Source: Anastatus disparis (taxonomy: Eukaryota > Arthropoda > Insecta > Hymenoptera > Eupelmidae). Taken from it: DNA of 64,000 nt. The notes beneath the pieces were generated by a model. The model made no database searches. It was not told the DNA's origin and saw only the letters and a list, made by a program, of their open reading frames with translations. Positions 10,933 to 23,042 of the stretch are shown in pieces; the stretch's first letter is position 1; each line of letters opens with the position of its first letter. The position numbers were made by a program, and so were the translations under genes. The stretch spans positions 16,634,001-16,698,000 of the forward strand of contig JAFFSR010000220.1 in assembly GCA_017163975.1 (NCBI GenBank). The letters run 5' to 3'.

Positions 10933-13900
10933 ATAGAATAAGATAATATGAAAATCTTTTATCATAATTTACTAAAACCTAATATTTCTTTATTATTTTC
11001 ATTGTTTAATTTTTTTTCATTTATCTATACATATATGCATTGAATCATTAAAAATAATTAAATAGATTTACACAAATTTGGAGTTAAAAAAAGACCTTTA
11101 AAGTAACATGAAGTAAAAAAAATGTAAGTATAAATTCTATAGTGAAAACTACTTTAATCTTTGTAAACCTAAAACAGTTCCTCGAGGTGATAATTAGTAA
11201 AAAAACGCCGCAAGCATAAGTTAATGAAAAAGAATTTAAATCTTCAAATAGACATTCAAGCATCAATTTATATTTTTATACGTATGCACACGCGTGCGCG
11301 CATTTTTTAAAAGAAATCGCGACAACGTAGGTGGATTGTGTAAATTAAAGCTGGCCTTGACCCTATCCATGTGCGTATACGTTACAACTTGCAATTCGAA
11401 TTCGTCGTCATTATTTACCTTAACGGGAGACCTTTGCAATTGCCGTTTCTTTTTCTTTTTTCTCTGTCATTATTATACCTGCACAAAACCGTTTAATTGG
11501 CATTTGAGAAAGTGATGTTTTAGTTGTATTAGTTTTAATATTTCTCTAAATATAAAATTAAAAAAATTTTTTAAAGAATTTTCGTTTGAATTTTTTAATT
11601 AAATTTTTAAAAGAACTTTGTAAATTACGTAACTTATTCGTTAAATTTGTTAATTTTCGGGAAGACCCAGTACCATGTTTCATGAAAGTTATTTTGCAAT
11701 TTAATACAGACTAAATGAATTCTATATTGGATTGACTATTTTGAATTTTGCAATTTTTAATCCATGAGAAGAGGCTTATTTGCATTAAAAGTGGGTTAAA
11801 AATTTCCGTATACTTGAGACTTAATTTCATCAAAATCTTTAATAAACTTTCAAAATAAGCAATACATTTAATTCCAAACAGCGCTTATTTGTTAATATTC
11901 AGTGCTCGAATATTCCTTTCGTCGTAACGTGCACCGAAATTCTGAAGGTCGCTAACCGCATCGTGAAACAAGTCGTATAATCCTGATGCACTGCACGACG
12001 AAAGAATGTTCATAAACATTAAGTATATACTTATAAGCGTTCTACTTGAAATCTATGTTGTTCACTCTAAAATTATGTAAAAAATTTTATGTATTTAAAT
12101 TTAAACTATAAAAATCTTTAATGAACTTTTTGTATAAATAAGATTTTTCGTTGTATTCGTAATATCGATATTAAAATTTCATACGTAAATTTTTTTATGA
12201 TAAATTGTCAATCAAGACTTTTTGAGAAATTATTTTTATTTTTTAAATAAAATTGCATACTTTTCTAATTTTTTGAAGTAACAAATATGCGTTAAAATTA
12301 AATGTTAAATAAAGATAAGAAAACAAATTTATATTTTTTAGCCTGCAGTTTTCTTATTATTTTAATAAGATGTTTAGAAATAAGAATGAAATACGTTTTA
12401 TTCATATATAATCACAATCTACAAAAAAATATAAAAGTAAGACTTCAATCTGCACATGGTTATACGTATTATTGATAGAGAATTTTTGAAATTTTATAGA
12501 TCAATTTATAGTGTGCAAGATGTTTTTAAGATATCTAATAATAAATCTTAAAAATTGATCAAATCAATTGATAGTCTTACGATTAAAAAAATTTCATATT
12601 CTAAAACTTTAACTCAAAAGAGATCAATACTAATACACAAACGAATGTTCAAACATTGACAGCAGTACACAACTAAACTAAAAACCAAATATAGTTTTAT
12701 TGACTCGGTCAAAATTTTCTATAGTATTCGTGGAAAATTAATTTATAAATTAATGAACTTTTCAACTCTGTTGCATACTTTATGCGTTGGAAAAAAAATT
12801 CTGCAATCTTTTTTCGAAAATACAATATTTACAACTAACTACTAAAAGCTGACCAATAATCATTATTCATCTTACGTACAGTAAATCTTTGTCGCATACA
12901 ATGAATAGACTAGTAAAACAAACCTGTCAAAAAAAAAGATGGGAGATAATAAATCACGCATATACAAATCTATGGGTATTATGTACTGAACTATAAAAAT
13001 GGATTTTGAATTGTTTGTACAGTTTATAGATGTATTTTGCCATAAATAATAGTAATGAGATATTTTTGAAAATTGCAAAACTCAGATTTTATAGAATTTT
13101 TTTAAAATAAAATTATTTGTAAAAACATAATAATGAAATTTTCATACAATAAAAATTGCTTCAAATAATCAATTCTCCCATTAATTAAAATGAAAATTAC
13201 CTATCTACACCTTGACCATAGCAAGATAAAAAAACTACCAGGAATACCTCAACGTACATATAAAGGGTCAAAATACGTCATTGTCACGAAACGCAAGCAT
13301 TAAAAAAAAAAGGTAAAAAAAAAATCTTGAACTTGTTTTTAGATTAAGACGATGTGAACGCATTGATTGATTTAAAGTGCAGCCAACAAGTTATATAGCC
13401 GATACGTGCTAAGACTCGCTAATTATAGAATGTGTGTACGAAAGAAAAGTAAAACAGGAAGGAAAGAATTTTTATACAGTTGTGATCTAAAGTATTAAAA
13501 GTTGCAACATTGTTAAAGCAGAGAAAAGAAATGAGATGTGAGTAAATTTTTCTTACAACTTCCTGCTTTTGAAAAAAAAAAATTATGCCTTTTGTGTAAT
13601 AATGAGCTATTTGTGTGATTATACTTTGGAAAAAAAAACTTTTATTTTACTAACTGAATTTATGTATGAATTAAGTTTATTTTTGTGGATTATTCGAAAT
13701 TATGAATAGCATCTGTTTTTTATGGGCTATAAATGTCTCTTGCATGCATGTACGTTTTATTTCTTTTTTTTGGTATTTAATTATTTGTAAGCGAGTTTTT
13801 TTTTTGAGAGCATGCTTTACATTTTTATGTTAACTTGCTTTTAAACATATGTATAGGCTTGTGAATACAAGCAAATATATGATTGCATCGGACTGATTCA

Positions 13901-16900
13901 CTGTTTGAGAAAAAGATATTTTATGTTAGAATTAATATATGTGAAGACGTAATTAATAATAAGAATCAATGTGGAGAAAAAATTGAAAAATCAAGTCACG
14001 AAATTTAATGTATTTAGAATTTTTTAAAACCTTTCAGAATTGCACTGGTTCAAAGGTAAAGAATTCAAAGTATAAAACAAAATTTTTATTTTTTTTTCTC
14101 TCGAAATTCCTCATCTTGAGTTTATACAGACGTTTTTAAAAATAATAGAAAAGATCTAATTCCATAGAATATAATCACTGATTTAAATTATGTATGCTCA
14201 TACAATGTATAAGCACACATAATTTCAAATAAAAATTATTCTCACATTATGATTATATGAGAATTCATTACAATGCCTTCACAATGCTTTATGTGAAAAA
14301 AAAAAAAAATAAGTTTTTAACAACTTTTACTTTCAATTTCATTGTTTCACTTTTAATTTTCAGCAAACATTGCTTTTCAAATTTATGAATATTTTCAAAC
14401 TATTAGTTTAATGTGTATTGATGATGTTTCATTGGATCTGTCATGTACCCATGCGCGTAGCTCTTACAATGAGATTCGATTTACTTCCAAACAATGCACA
14501 CGTTGTACGCGTGAGTTCAAACTGTTTTAAAATAATTGAAAACTTTCGCTAAGTTTGAAAATATATTGCACGTGAATAATTAAATTTAGTATTGAAGTTC
14601 ATTGAAAAGTTACTATGAAAAATCCATGTTACGCTGAATTTGAAAATTAAAGAGAAAAGTTGCCTTTTGAAAATAACTATTTTTATCATTTGTTTGAATT
14701 CAGTTTCTATGTTTTCTAATATTGTGTAACATATATTATATGGTACTTTAAAAAAATACAAACTAACTACGATATTCTCATTTAATTTTTCTCTCGTTCA
14801 ATAAACTTCACATTCTTAAACGTTAAATAATAAAAAGTAACACAATTTCACGATACAATATTACTTTAGACTTCATTAAAAATAACACATAAATAAATAA
14901 TTATAAATAATAATGTGCCCATCCATTTCCTAGCTTTAAATCTCTCAAATATATCATTAACTTTGAATAAGTAAAATTGTTTACTTTATCTATTTATCCA
15001 GCTTTACAAAGTTACATATTAGCACAAAACGAAAATCTCTTCCTTATTTGAACTGACCATGTATTTTTTTTTTTTTGTACTTTTTTCTGTTTTTTTTTTT
15101 GTAAAGGTCAACTTTACACATCGTGTATTTAAAGTCCATTCATCCTTGTAACAATTCGACATAGATAGTCAATTAAATTTAAAAACCTCCAATTATATTT
15201 CTTATATTATTTCATTACTGAAATTCATTTACATCTAAGCTTTATTATTTCAAAAACAACACTTGCACTGAGTCGATAGACGTACTTAATTTCTATTCCT
15301 TTTGAGCGTAATAGATTTTTGGTTCACATATAAGACATACAAGCTAACCAATCATTTCATTCGTACCTTAAAAATTCGTCTAATCCCTTATTACAAATCT
15401 TTATATAACATAATTTTTATAACGTTTTTAAACCAAATCATTGTTACCATGAATAATGAAATTTTGTGCAATAAGCAATTTGCGCTCGGTATGCAGTGTG
15501 CTAATTAGTTACGAATGAAATAAATTGCAATAGTACCAACAATGCTCGTCATACTTAAGAAGAAGGTAAGAAAGAGTGGAAGAAAAAAAAGCCTAGAAAA
15601 AATATATACAAATTACTTTCTCTTCGACGCTCGTCGTTCATAAAATTCAAAACCTAAATAACAGCGATAAACATGCATATTAATCATTGTCTTCATTTTT
15701 TTTTCTCTTTTCTCATTACATTCGCACAAGCGGATTACTAAACCGCGTTTGTTGTCGAATGAAAAAAAAGACGTTAAATAAAAAGATGAAAGAAAGAAAA
15801 TGAAAGAAAACCAGCGTAGTAGCACAAATTCAAAGTGAGAAGAAAAATACAGTTGTATTTCAATTTTCCCGGCGAATGAGAGTAAATGAAACAATGTCGC
15901 AATTGACGACGTGCATAAATTCTTGAAAAAAAAAGGAGAGCGTCAACAGAGTAAAGAAAAAGTAAAAAAAAAAGAATAATAAAATAAAGAGAGGCAAAGA
16001 CGAAGGACAGGAAAGAGTCTGTTGTTTTTATTTGTCTTCTCTATGGAGAATCGTATAAATACATCGCCAGTGCTCATACACTAAAACAAGGCAATCAAGG
16101 GAAAAGAAGGAATTGCAATTAAGCGAAGAAAAGAAGTACATTTAAATGGGCAAACGGTTAAGTCACGAGGGAAATTCAGGGAACGTTGAGGAAAAAAAAG
16201 AGAGGATCTAAGTTTAGTCATTCGAGGAAAATGAGTGGTAAATTGTATATTCTCAGGTTAATTCATTAATGAGTAAATCTAACGTAAATAGACGGTTTAA
16301 ATAAGAATTAGAAAAAAATAAATAAAAGATAATTTTGTTTTTTTTAAGCTGGAGTTAATTGTGATGACATTTTTTAGCTTCACAATGATGGTATTCCTGT
16401 TCTTATTTAAAAATGTAATTATGGCATAATTGTTTTATTTGTGTTTTGAAAAGTTTGTGTGAGATTTTTAGTGTAATCTTTAGAGTAAATAAATAGTCGT
16501 GTTTTATAAAAATGTATATTTTACAAATAGTTAAAGAAAATAATATAAAATTTATTTTTTTTCAGAAAATTTTCTTTAAAATTCTTAAAAATAAAAATAT
16601 TAATAAACAGAGAAATTCAAAGGCACCAAAGTAGATTCATGCCGAGTACAGTCAGACAACGTCTACCAATACATGTTAACTATCTTATTTTATATGATAT
16701 ATTTTTATATAAGCTTTTACTTTTTAAATAAATTTTTATTCTTTGGTTAAAGCATTGATTAAAAAAGTAAATATTATCTTAATTCGAGATGGTAAAAAAT
16801 ATTTTATATGCTGTTATTCAAATCATAACTCAAAGTGAAACATTGTATACGTTATCAAAGATACTATCACTATATAATTATCCTATTCAACCAAGCACAC

Positions 16901-19139
16901 AAAAAACTCTGATTTTTTTCAATTTTTTTTTAATTATAATTTCTTTTTTTTTTCAAAAAATCTTTAAAAAACATTTCTCTTTTTTCATTTCAAAGGACAA
17001 ATACATTATAAACATTACTAAGACATCCTCTTTATTCTACGAACATAGCCGATAGGAAAAATTAGATGCAAAATTAACAGCATTAATTGTTGGCGCGTGT
17101 AACGGTTAAGGACCGGTGCGCTTCAACGCCCTCACGGTCCTCGACACGCATTGAAATCACGCAAACATATAATCCAGTAATATGTTTACTTATTTTTTTT
17201 TTTCTTCTTTTCTTTTCATGCTTATATACATACGAACGTTTCGTGTATATCTATACAGCAAGAAGAAAAATTGTCGTTTCTTGCGCAAGCCTCTCTCTTA
17301 CTCTTTCTCACTCTCAAGTTCTTTTCTAGGTGCTTAGCTTCAATACTCTAATCAATTTTAACTCCGTAGGCCTTTTTTTTATGACTACTTAATATAATTA
17401 CATGTAATTTAGTATTATAGCAATACTCGTTTGACTTATCGGTATGCATGTATATACCCTCTTATGTATACGTCGTTGTGTTATACGGAGAGAAAAAAAG
17501 AAGAGAGAAACAGGTGTGTTAAAAAAAAAGAAAGAAAGACTTTATGCGTTTGAATGTATTTGGCCTGCTTTTATTTTGACAGAATGAAATTTTCTTTTTT
17601 TTGTTTCGTTGGTTCTTCTTTTTTCTTCATTTTTTCTTTTATGAAGGCCAATCAAGTGATTAGTTTTATGGTTATTTAGAATGGGTGAAAAAAACGAATA
17701 TATAATAAATTAGCTTTTCTAGCTTCATTTGTCAAATTAATAATGTGAAAATTGAATTACAAGGCAGATTGCCGAGTGAGAAATAGGTGGACGTATAATT
17801 TGAAACCTAGATTTTAACTGCCGATCGGATTGAAAATATAGTTTATTTAAATGAAAGTCTTGTTTTTTGATTTATCATTATGGACTGCTTATAATTGAGT
17901 CGTTACTTACAATGATAATACATTCGAAAAGGTATATTTATTATACTTAAAACAAAAGTTAATCATAATTGCTATTAGAAACTACTTTTTCCAATAAGAA
18001 TGAAATTTGAACTTTTATCTGAATTCTTTATTTAGAAAATATTTTTTTTTTTTTTTTTTGAGAATAGTAAGTTTGTACAATATGTTTGGTAAAAACTTTT
18101 TTAAACATTTATAATGGATTGAAATTTTTTGAATAAAATTTTTTTTCCTGTAAAATTTAAGTAAGAAATTTCACATTTTTATTAACACTACCAGCATTAT
18201 AAATACATAACATTAGTTTTATATGTTTTACTATGAAAACATTTATATCTTCAATTTATTATTGTAAAAATTTCGACACTTTTAATCATCTCTTGCAATC
18301 GTGGACATTATTTGCAACATCTTTTTGCATACTTTTCATATCTCTTCTTATTGTTTTTCTATATCAACTTTAATTTACATAATCAATCTTATAATTATGC
18401 ATATGTATTTCCGTGATCTTATCAAGATAGAAATTGAAGCTTAAATTTTCAGGAATGTCGGACATAGTTGTGTGTACTTTTAACACATTACACTTTTTAC
18501 TCGTCACGCTTTAATCCTGCAAGTGGTATACATTTTACAGTTTTTGTTTCCGAATTCGAGTTAAGTGTGCATAAAATTAGTCATGAAAGTAAAAAAAAAG
18601 CTTAATTTTTAAATGAAAATAAGCACGGAAGTAATCAATATCGTAACATTAAAAAATAAACGATCAAAACATTGGTTTTAAAAAAGTTTGCTCAATGTTA
18701 GTACGCGAGTATTAAAATTTTTTGTTTTTAATAATTTATCATTATAAATGCATATCCGTAAAAAAGAAGAATATGGCAGAATCATGTAAAGTAAAAATAA
18801 ATGAAAACTGTTATTTAAAGCAAAATAAACTTTTAATTAAAAAAAGATTTCTTCCATCTAATTAAATTGAATAAGTTTACTCAAAATTGAAGTCTTACCG
18901 TTACCAGCATGTATCTACTTATATATATATATATGAAATACAAATATCAAAATAATATTTTTTTTATTCAATTTTTTCAATTGTATTAGTATCGTTTCTT
19001 AAACTACAAACAAATTCTACAAAAATATTTTTAAAATATACTTATAAAAATGCATCAATTTAAAATCAATCAATGCTAGCTCATCAATGCGAGATTTATA
19101 CAAAAAATAAACTGTATATGCATTGTCAAAAATTTTTAG
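10933..19139. other. long gene-poor stretch
   Basis: No convincing exon. The 3' flank of gene B (similar to that of A) ends near 11050. A diverged foldback lies at 11891-12022. The stretch 15540-16215 is strongly purine-rich on the + strand and 17190-17340 is pyrimidine-rich. Local GC-richer patches at 13200-13450, 14440-14520 and 17085-17160 show no coding or RNA structure I can name. A short (TA)n run lies near 18920. Confidence 0.6.
11891..12022. repeat. ~130-bp diverged foldback
   Basis: The left arm includes GAATATTCCTTTCGTCGT and the right arm ACGACGAAAGAATGTTC, with further imperfect pairing outward (GTTAATATT / AACATTAAG). The loop is GC-richer than its surroundings. It could be an old MITE. 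Confidence 0.45.
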
Positions 19140-19270
19140 GAAGCTATATCATTACGATGCTAATTAGCGACGGAGATCGTCAATGTGTTTGTAAACAAAG
19201 CATATGTACCGTATACAGTGATGCTTGTATCAATCGGCTGCCAAGAGCGGGATTCGAACTCAAGTCCTCG

Positions 19271-19283
19271 AGATTACGAATCC
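19271..19283. repeat. Jockey target-site duplication, left copy
   Basis: AGATTACGAATCC, identical to 24869-24881. It sits in the anticodon-arm region of the SINE's tRNA-like head. Confidence 0.92.
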
Positions 19284-19736
19284 TTTTTTTTTTTTTTTTT
19301 TTTTAAAAATGATGTTTATTTGCTTAAAGTTACAGAGTATATACAAGGTGTTGTTAGGTGCAAATAACATTACAGAATAAAAACCTTAATATTAAACATA
19401 AGCATATACATGGTTACAAAATCACACTCGCATATGAACGGTATAATGAATAGTAATAGAAGTGGTGCGGTATGTAAATTTTTAGGTGGTGACTAATTCG
19501 TCAAAGTGCCTGTTCGATAAGTTAGTTTAGGGCTCGGTAAAAAATTGGAGTAAACAAAAAAAAAAACCGGGCGTTACAATATCTTATGTGTATACAATGA
19601 AGAGAAAAGGAAAAAATATCGAAGCGTTTGATGAACAATTTGTTTATAAAGTATTGATGTTTGAAGGGAAGGACCAAATGATACTGACTTTTGAGTTATA
19701 CATTTATAACTGCAGTTTTAAAATATATGTTATTAT

Positions 19737-22700
19737 TTAGCGTAAATTTTTCCTTCTTCGTCTTTTACTTATTTCAAATATTTTTTGGGGATCTTTAGAA
19801 GTCCACCAATATTTATCCTTGAACTTATAGTTATCCAGAGCGTCTCTTGTTGGTATAGCAGTAGAATATTTTAAAGGAGGTTGATTTGTAAAAGGTATTT
19901 TTTTATTGGCTTGATGACGTGTATAATGATATATTACGGGAATGTTATTATCATCTTGGATGAGTCCTTTATTGTCTAAGTATATGAAGGTATGTGGCAT
20001 TATATATTCAGTATGGGCATTTGATAGGAATTCATATTCTTTCGTTTCTGCGTATGAAATTAGGTATTTATTATTTATATTTTTCAGGTTAGCGAAATAG
20101 TCACGACATAGTTTGATTATGAAGTTATCAATTCGGGGAACATCAGCAGCATCATATATAGATTTATTTTTAATGTAGTATTTATTATCTTCCCTTCTGT
20201 ATAAATGGAGGGCAGCTCTTAGACACTGTCGCTCGAATTTTCTAAGTTTTTCCATCAATGATGCGCTGATGTTCCACCAAATGGGTGCCGCATAAGTTAA
20301 GATGGGACGGAGTAAAAGTAAATAGCAGATGATTTTGCACCTGGGTGTTAATGATTTACTATAAAATAGTCTAGCGTATCCTTTAAATGCCTTCTTGGCT
20401 TTATTTAATAAATTATATACGTGTGAATTTAGGCGCAATAAGCTATCCAGTGTTACACCAAGGTATTTTACTTGTTTTTTATGGATGACCTTTTGCTCTA
20501 TATTATTTATATATATTTTTATATAAAAGTTTTTAATTTCATTACGGATATTATTGCTATATTTGTTTAGTGGTTTATGGAATAATATTGTTTCAAATTT
20601 TGTTGGATTCGGAAGTAGGTTCCACTGTAGGTAGTGAGCACATGTGTCGTTGACTAATTTTTCTAGTTTTTCTTGGACTAGGGATGGTTTGGTGTCCGCT
20701 ACTAGAATTATGTAATCATCTGCAAATGCAGCTGAGTATATTCTATTATTTCTATTGAGATTGAATAAGGTAGGCACTTTGTGTGTATATATGTTAAAAA
20801 TAAGGGGTGAATTGACTGTACCCTGCATTAAACCTTCGATAATCTGGAAGGTTTCGTTAGACATGTTTTGCCCATCCCACGTAATAAATGATCTATTTGA
20901 AGTCATGTGCCAAATAAGTTGTATTAGATCTATAGGGAAATTAAGTGTGTAGAGTAGGTATAATAGGCCGTTGATCCACACCGAATCAAACGCTCGTTGT
21001 AAATCGACAAGGCATGCGCCTACAACTTCCCCATTGTTTAGATGGAGGCAGATTTCGTTGAGCACTTTATGTATTGCATGGGTCGCTGAGTGTCTATGTT
21101 TAAATCCGAATTGGTTATCGGGGATTATGTTTTTATTGTTAGTGTGTGTGAGTATTGAGCGATTAATAATAGATTCGTAAACTTTGCTAATTGCAGGAGT
21201 TAGACTGATCGGCCTATAGCTAGCTGGAGAATCTGCGGGTTTGCCTTTTTTTAAGATTGGTAGAATTTTTGACCTTTTCCATGCGTCCGGAAAATATTTA
21301 TTATTTAGACTATTATTAAAAATAATTGTGTAAGATTTTATTATTTCAATAGGTAGGTGCTTTAGTACTATGGGTGGTATATTGTCAAGACCAGAAGAGC
21401 ATTTATTAGGTAGGTTTCTAAAAATATTTTGTGTTTCAGATATATTAAAAAAAGTTATTGAATCTAGGATGTTGTTTGGGTTGTATGCCGGATTTGTATC
21501 AGAAAATTTAGTTAAAAGAGAGGGGTTATTCTTGAATTTATTTGTTAGTTGGGTGACTTTTGTATCTACTCGTTTTTTTAATGAAGTATTATCGTTATGA
21601 TATTTGGGAGAATTAATTGTCTCATAGAAGGCGCCCATGGTATTGAGTATATCGACTGGATTCTCTATAATATGTTTGTCGTTTATTTTTTTTAGTTTTG
21701 TTCGATCACATTTGCTTCGCGTTAGTAGGTTCAAGTCGGTTGTGTCTAATGATAAATTATCTATTTTTAGTTGATCTTTGGATCTAAAAAATCTGTTTAT
21801 TTTAGGAAAAAAAGAAGTGGAATTTTTATGGTCTATGGAAGATATTTGACTGTTCCAATATTTATTATAGCTTCCCCGGTATTCTTTTTTGAGAATTTCA
21901 TTTATTTTGTTTATCATATGTTTGAGAAACGAGGTATCATATGAGGTTACAGCGTTCGATGACCTGTAGTTTTTATTGATTAGAGTGATAATGAAGGACT
22001 TGTAGTTGTGTAGTTTTTTTATTTTAGTATTAATGTAGTTTAGGATATTGTCTGTGGGTTTGTAAAGTGGGACTGTGGTTTTTATTGTTTCCTTTATTAA
22101 AGTTTCCAGTTCTGTAATATGATTATTTATTTCGTCTATTGTTAAATTTCTATTGCTTGGGATTATTGGTATGTGAGATCGTTGTAGTTTTTTCGTGAAC
22201 TTTTTCCATTTAGTTTTCTTAAAAGCGTGTTTATAACGTAAATTGGGGTTGACTGAACTAATCGTGTGTATTGATGTTATATCTATAGAAAAATATAGTG
22301 CGCAGTGATCGCTGGTATAATCAATCGTTCGTATTTTGTTATTGAGTAGGTCGTTTAACACTAGTCTACTATCAACCAGGCATAGATCTATGAAAGAGCC
22401 GCTAGCAGGATAGGTCGGTGAAGAGGTGAGAATCTGTTTTATTCTGTATGGAATACCGACGTCTTCGAGCCAATTGTGTAGCATAATTCCTTTTCGTGAG
22501 TTGGCCGAGTCACCCCAAGCTTGGTGTCTAGCATTGAAATCCCCCGCTATGATATAATAATTATTACTATTTAGTAAGTTAAGATTTTGACACATGTGCT
22601 CAAGTTCGTGTATAAATTTTTTCTTAGTTTGATTGTTTGCATAGCATGCTATGACAAATAGGTTTTTATTTTGTATCTTAATAGGAATGATTGTGTATTC

Positions 22701-23042
22701 TAATATCGTGTTAAGTTTGGAGGAAGGGGAGTAAATGACTTCGTGAGGTATCGTGTTTTTGATCATAACAGCTGTACCGCCACCTTTAGTGTTTGTATTT
22801 CTATCTGTGCGCACAAAGTTATAATTTGAGAATTGAACTTTATGTCTTTTATTAAGATTTGTTTCGCTGATTAATATTATGTCTAAATTATATTTTTCTA
22901 CAAAATTAAGCAAGTCGTATCTTTTATTAAGCGATACAATAGAATTTACATTTATTGCTGCTATTTTAAATTGAGAAATGATTGAGTTTCCTTGTGTATC
23001 GTGTGTATTTAGATTATTATTATTTGTATTATTCATCATCAT
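19737..23042 (-). CDS. Jockey ORF2: APE endonuclease and reverse transcriptase
   Basis: 1101 aa, uninterrupted. The N-terminal apurinic-type endonuclease (about residues 25-255) shows INVNS, ISETN, AGDFNARH and, near residue 247, the catalytic SDH. The reverse transcriptase follows, with SYRPISLTP near 612, VDLQRAFDSVW near 682 (first catalytic Asp), GLMQGTVNSPLIF, and AFADDYIILV near 772, where the usual YADD is FADD, as is common in this clade. A thumb-like VKYLGVTLD comes next. No RNase H domain is seen. The start overlaps the end of ORF1 by 14 nt in another frame (three ATGs in a row), suggesting termination-reinitiation or frameshift-coupled translation. Confidence 0.95.
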   Translation of the reverse strand: MMMNNTNNNNLNTHDTQGNSIISQFKIAAINVNSIVSLNKRYDLLNFVEKYNLDIILISETNLNKRHKVQFSNYNFVRTDRNTNTKGGGTAVMIKNTIPHEVIYSPSSKLNTILEYTIIPIKIQNKNLFVIACYANNQTKKKFIHELEHMCQNLNLLNSNNYYIIAGDFNARHQAWGDSANSRKGIMLHNWLEDVGIPYRIKQILTSSPTYPASGSFIDLCLVDSRLVLNDLLNNKIRTIDYTSDHCALYFSIDITSIHTISSVNPNLRYKHAFKKTKWKKFTKKLQRSHIPIIPSNRNLTIDEINNHITELETLIKETIKTTVPLYKPTDNILNYINTKIKKLHNYKSFIITLINKNYRSSNAVTSYDTSFLKHMINKINEILKKEYRGSYNKYWNSQISSIDHKNSTSFFPKINRFFRSKDQLKIDNLSLDTTDLNLLTRSKCDRTKLKKINDKHIIENPVDILNTMGAFYETINSPKYHNDNTSLKKRVDTKVTQLTNKFKNNPSLLTKFSDTNPAYNPNNILDSITFFNISETQNIFRNLPNKCSSGLDNIPPIVLKHLPIEIIKSYTIIFNNSLNNKYFPDAWKRSKILPILKKGKPADSPASYRPISLTPAISKVYESIINRSILTHTNNKNIIPDNQFGFKHRHSATHAIHKVLNEICLHLNNGEVVGACLVDLQRAFDSVWINGLLYLLYTLNFPIDLIQLIWHMTSNRSFITWDGQNMSNETFQIIEGLMQGTVNSPLIFNIYTHKVPTLFNLNRNNRIYSAAFADDYIILVADTKPSLVQEKLEKLVNDTCAHYLQWNLLPNPTKFETILFHKPLNKYSNNIRNEIKNFYIKIYINNIEQKVIHKKQVKYLGVTLDSLLRLNSHVYNLLNKAKKAFKGYARLFYSKSLTPRCKIICYLLLLRPILTYAAPIWWNISASLMEKLRKFERQCLRAALHLYRREDNKYYIKNKSIYDAADVPRIDNFIIKLCRDYFANLKNINNKYLISYAETKEYEFLSNAHTEYIMPHTFIYLDNKGLIQDDNNIPVIYHYTRHQANKKIPFTNQPPLKYSTAIPTRDALDNYKFKDKYWWTSKDPQKIFEISKRRRRKNLR

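Noticed and set aside
16789..17055. 88-codon plus-strand frame
   Set aside because: Ile/Phe/Lys-rich translation of AT-rich DNA; no family resemblance.
17085..17160. Short hairpin GGACCG / CGGTCC
   Set aside because: Only six paired bases; expected by chance at this scale.
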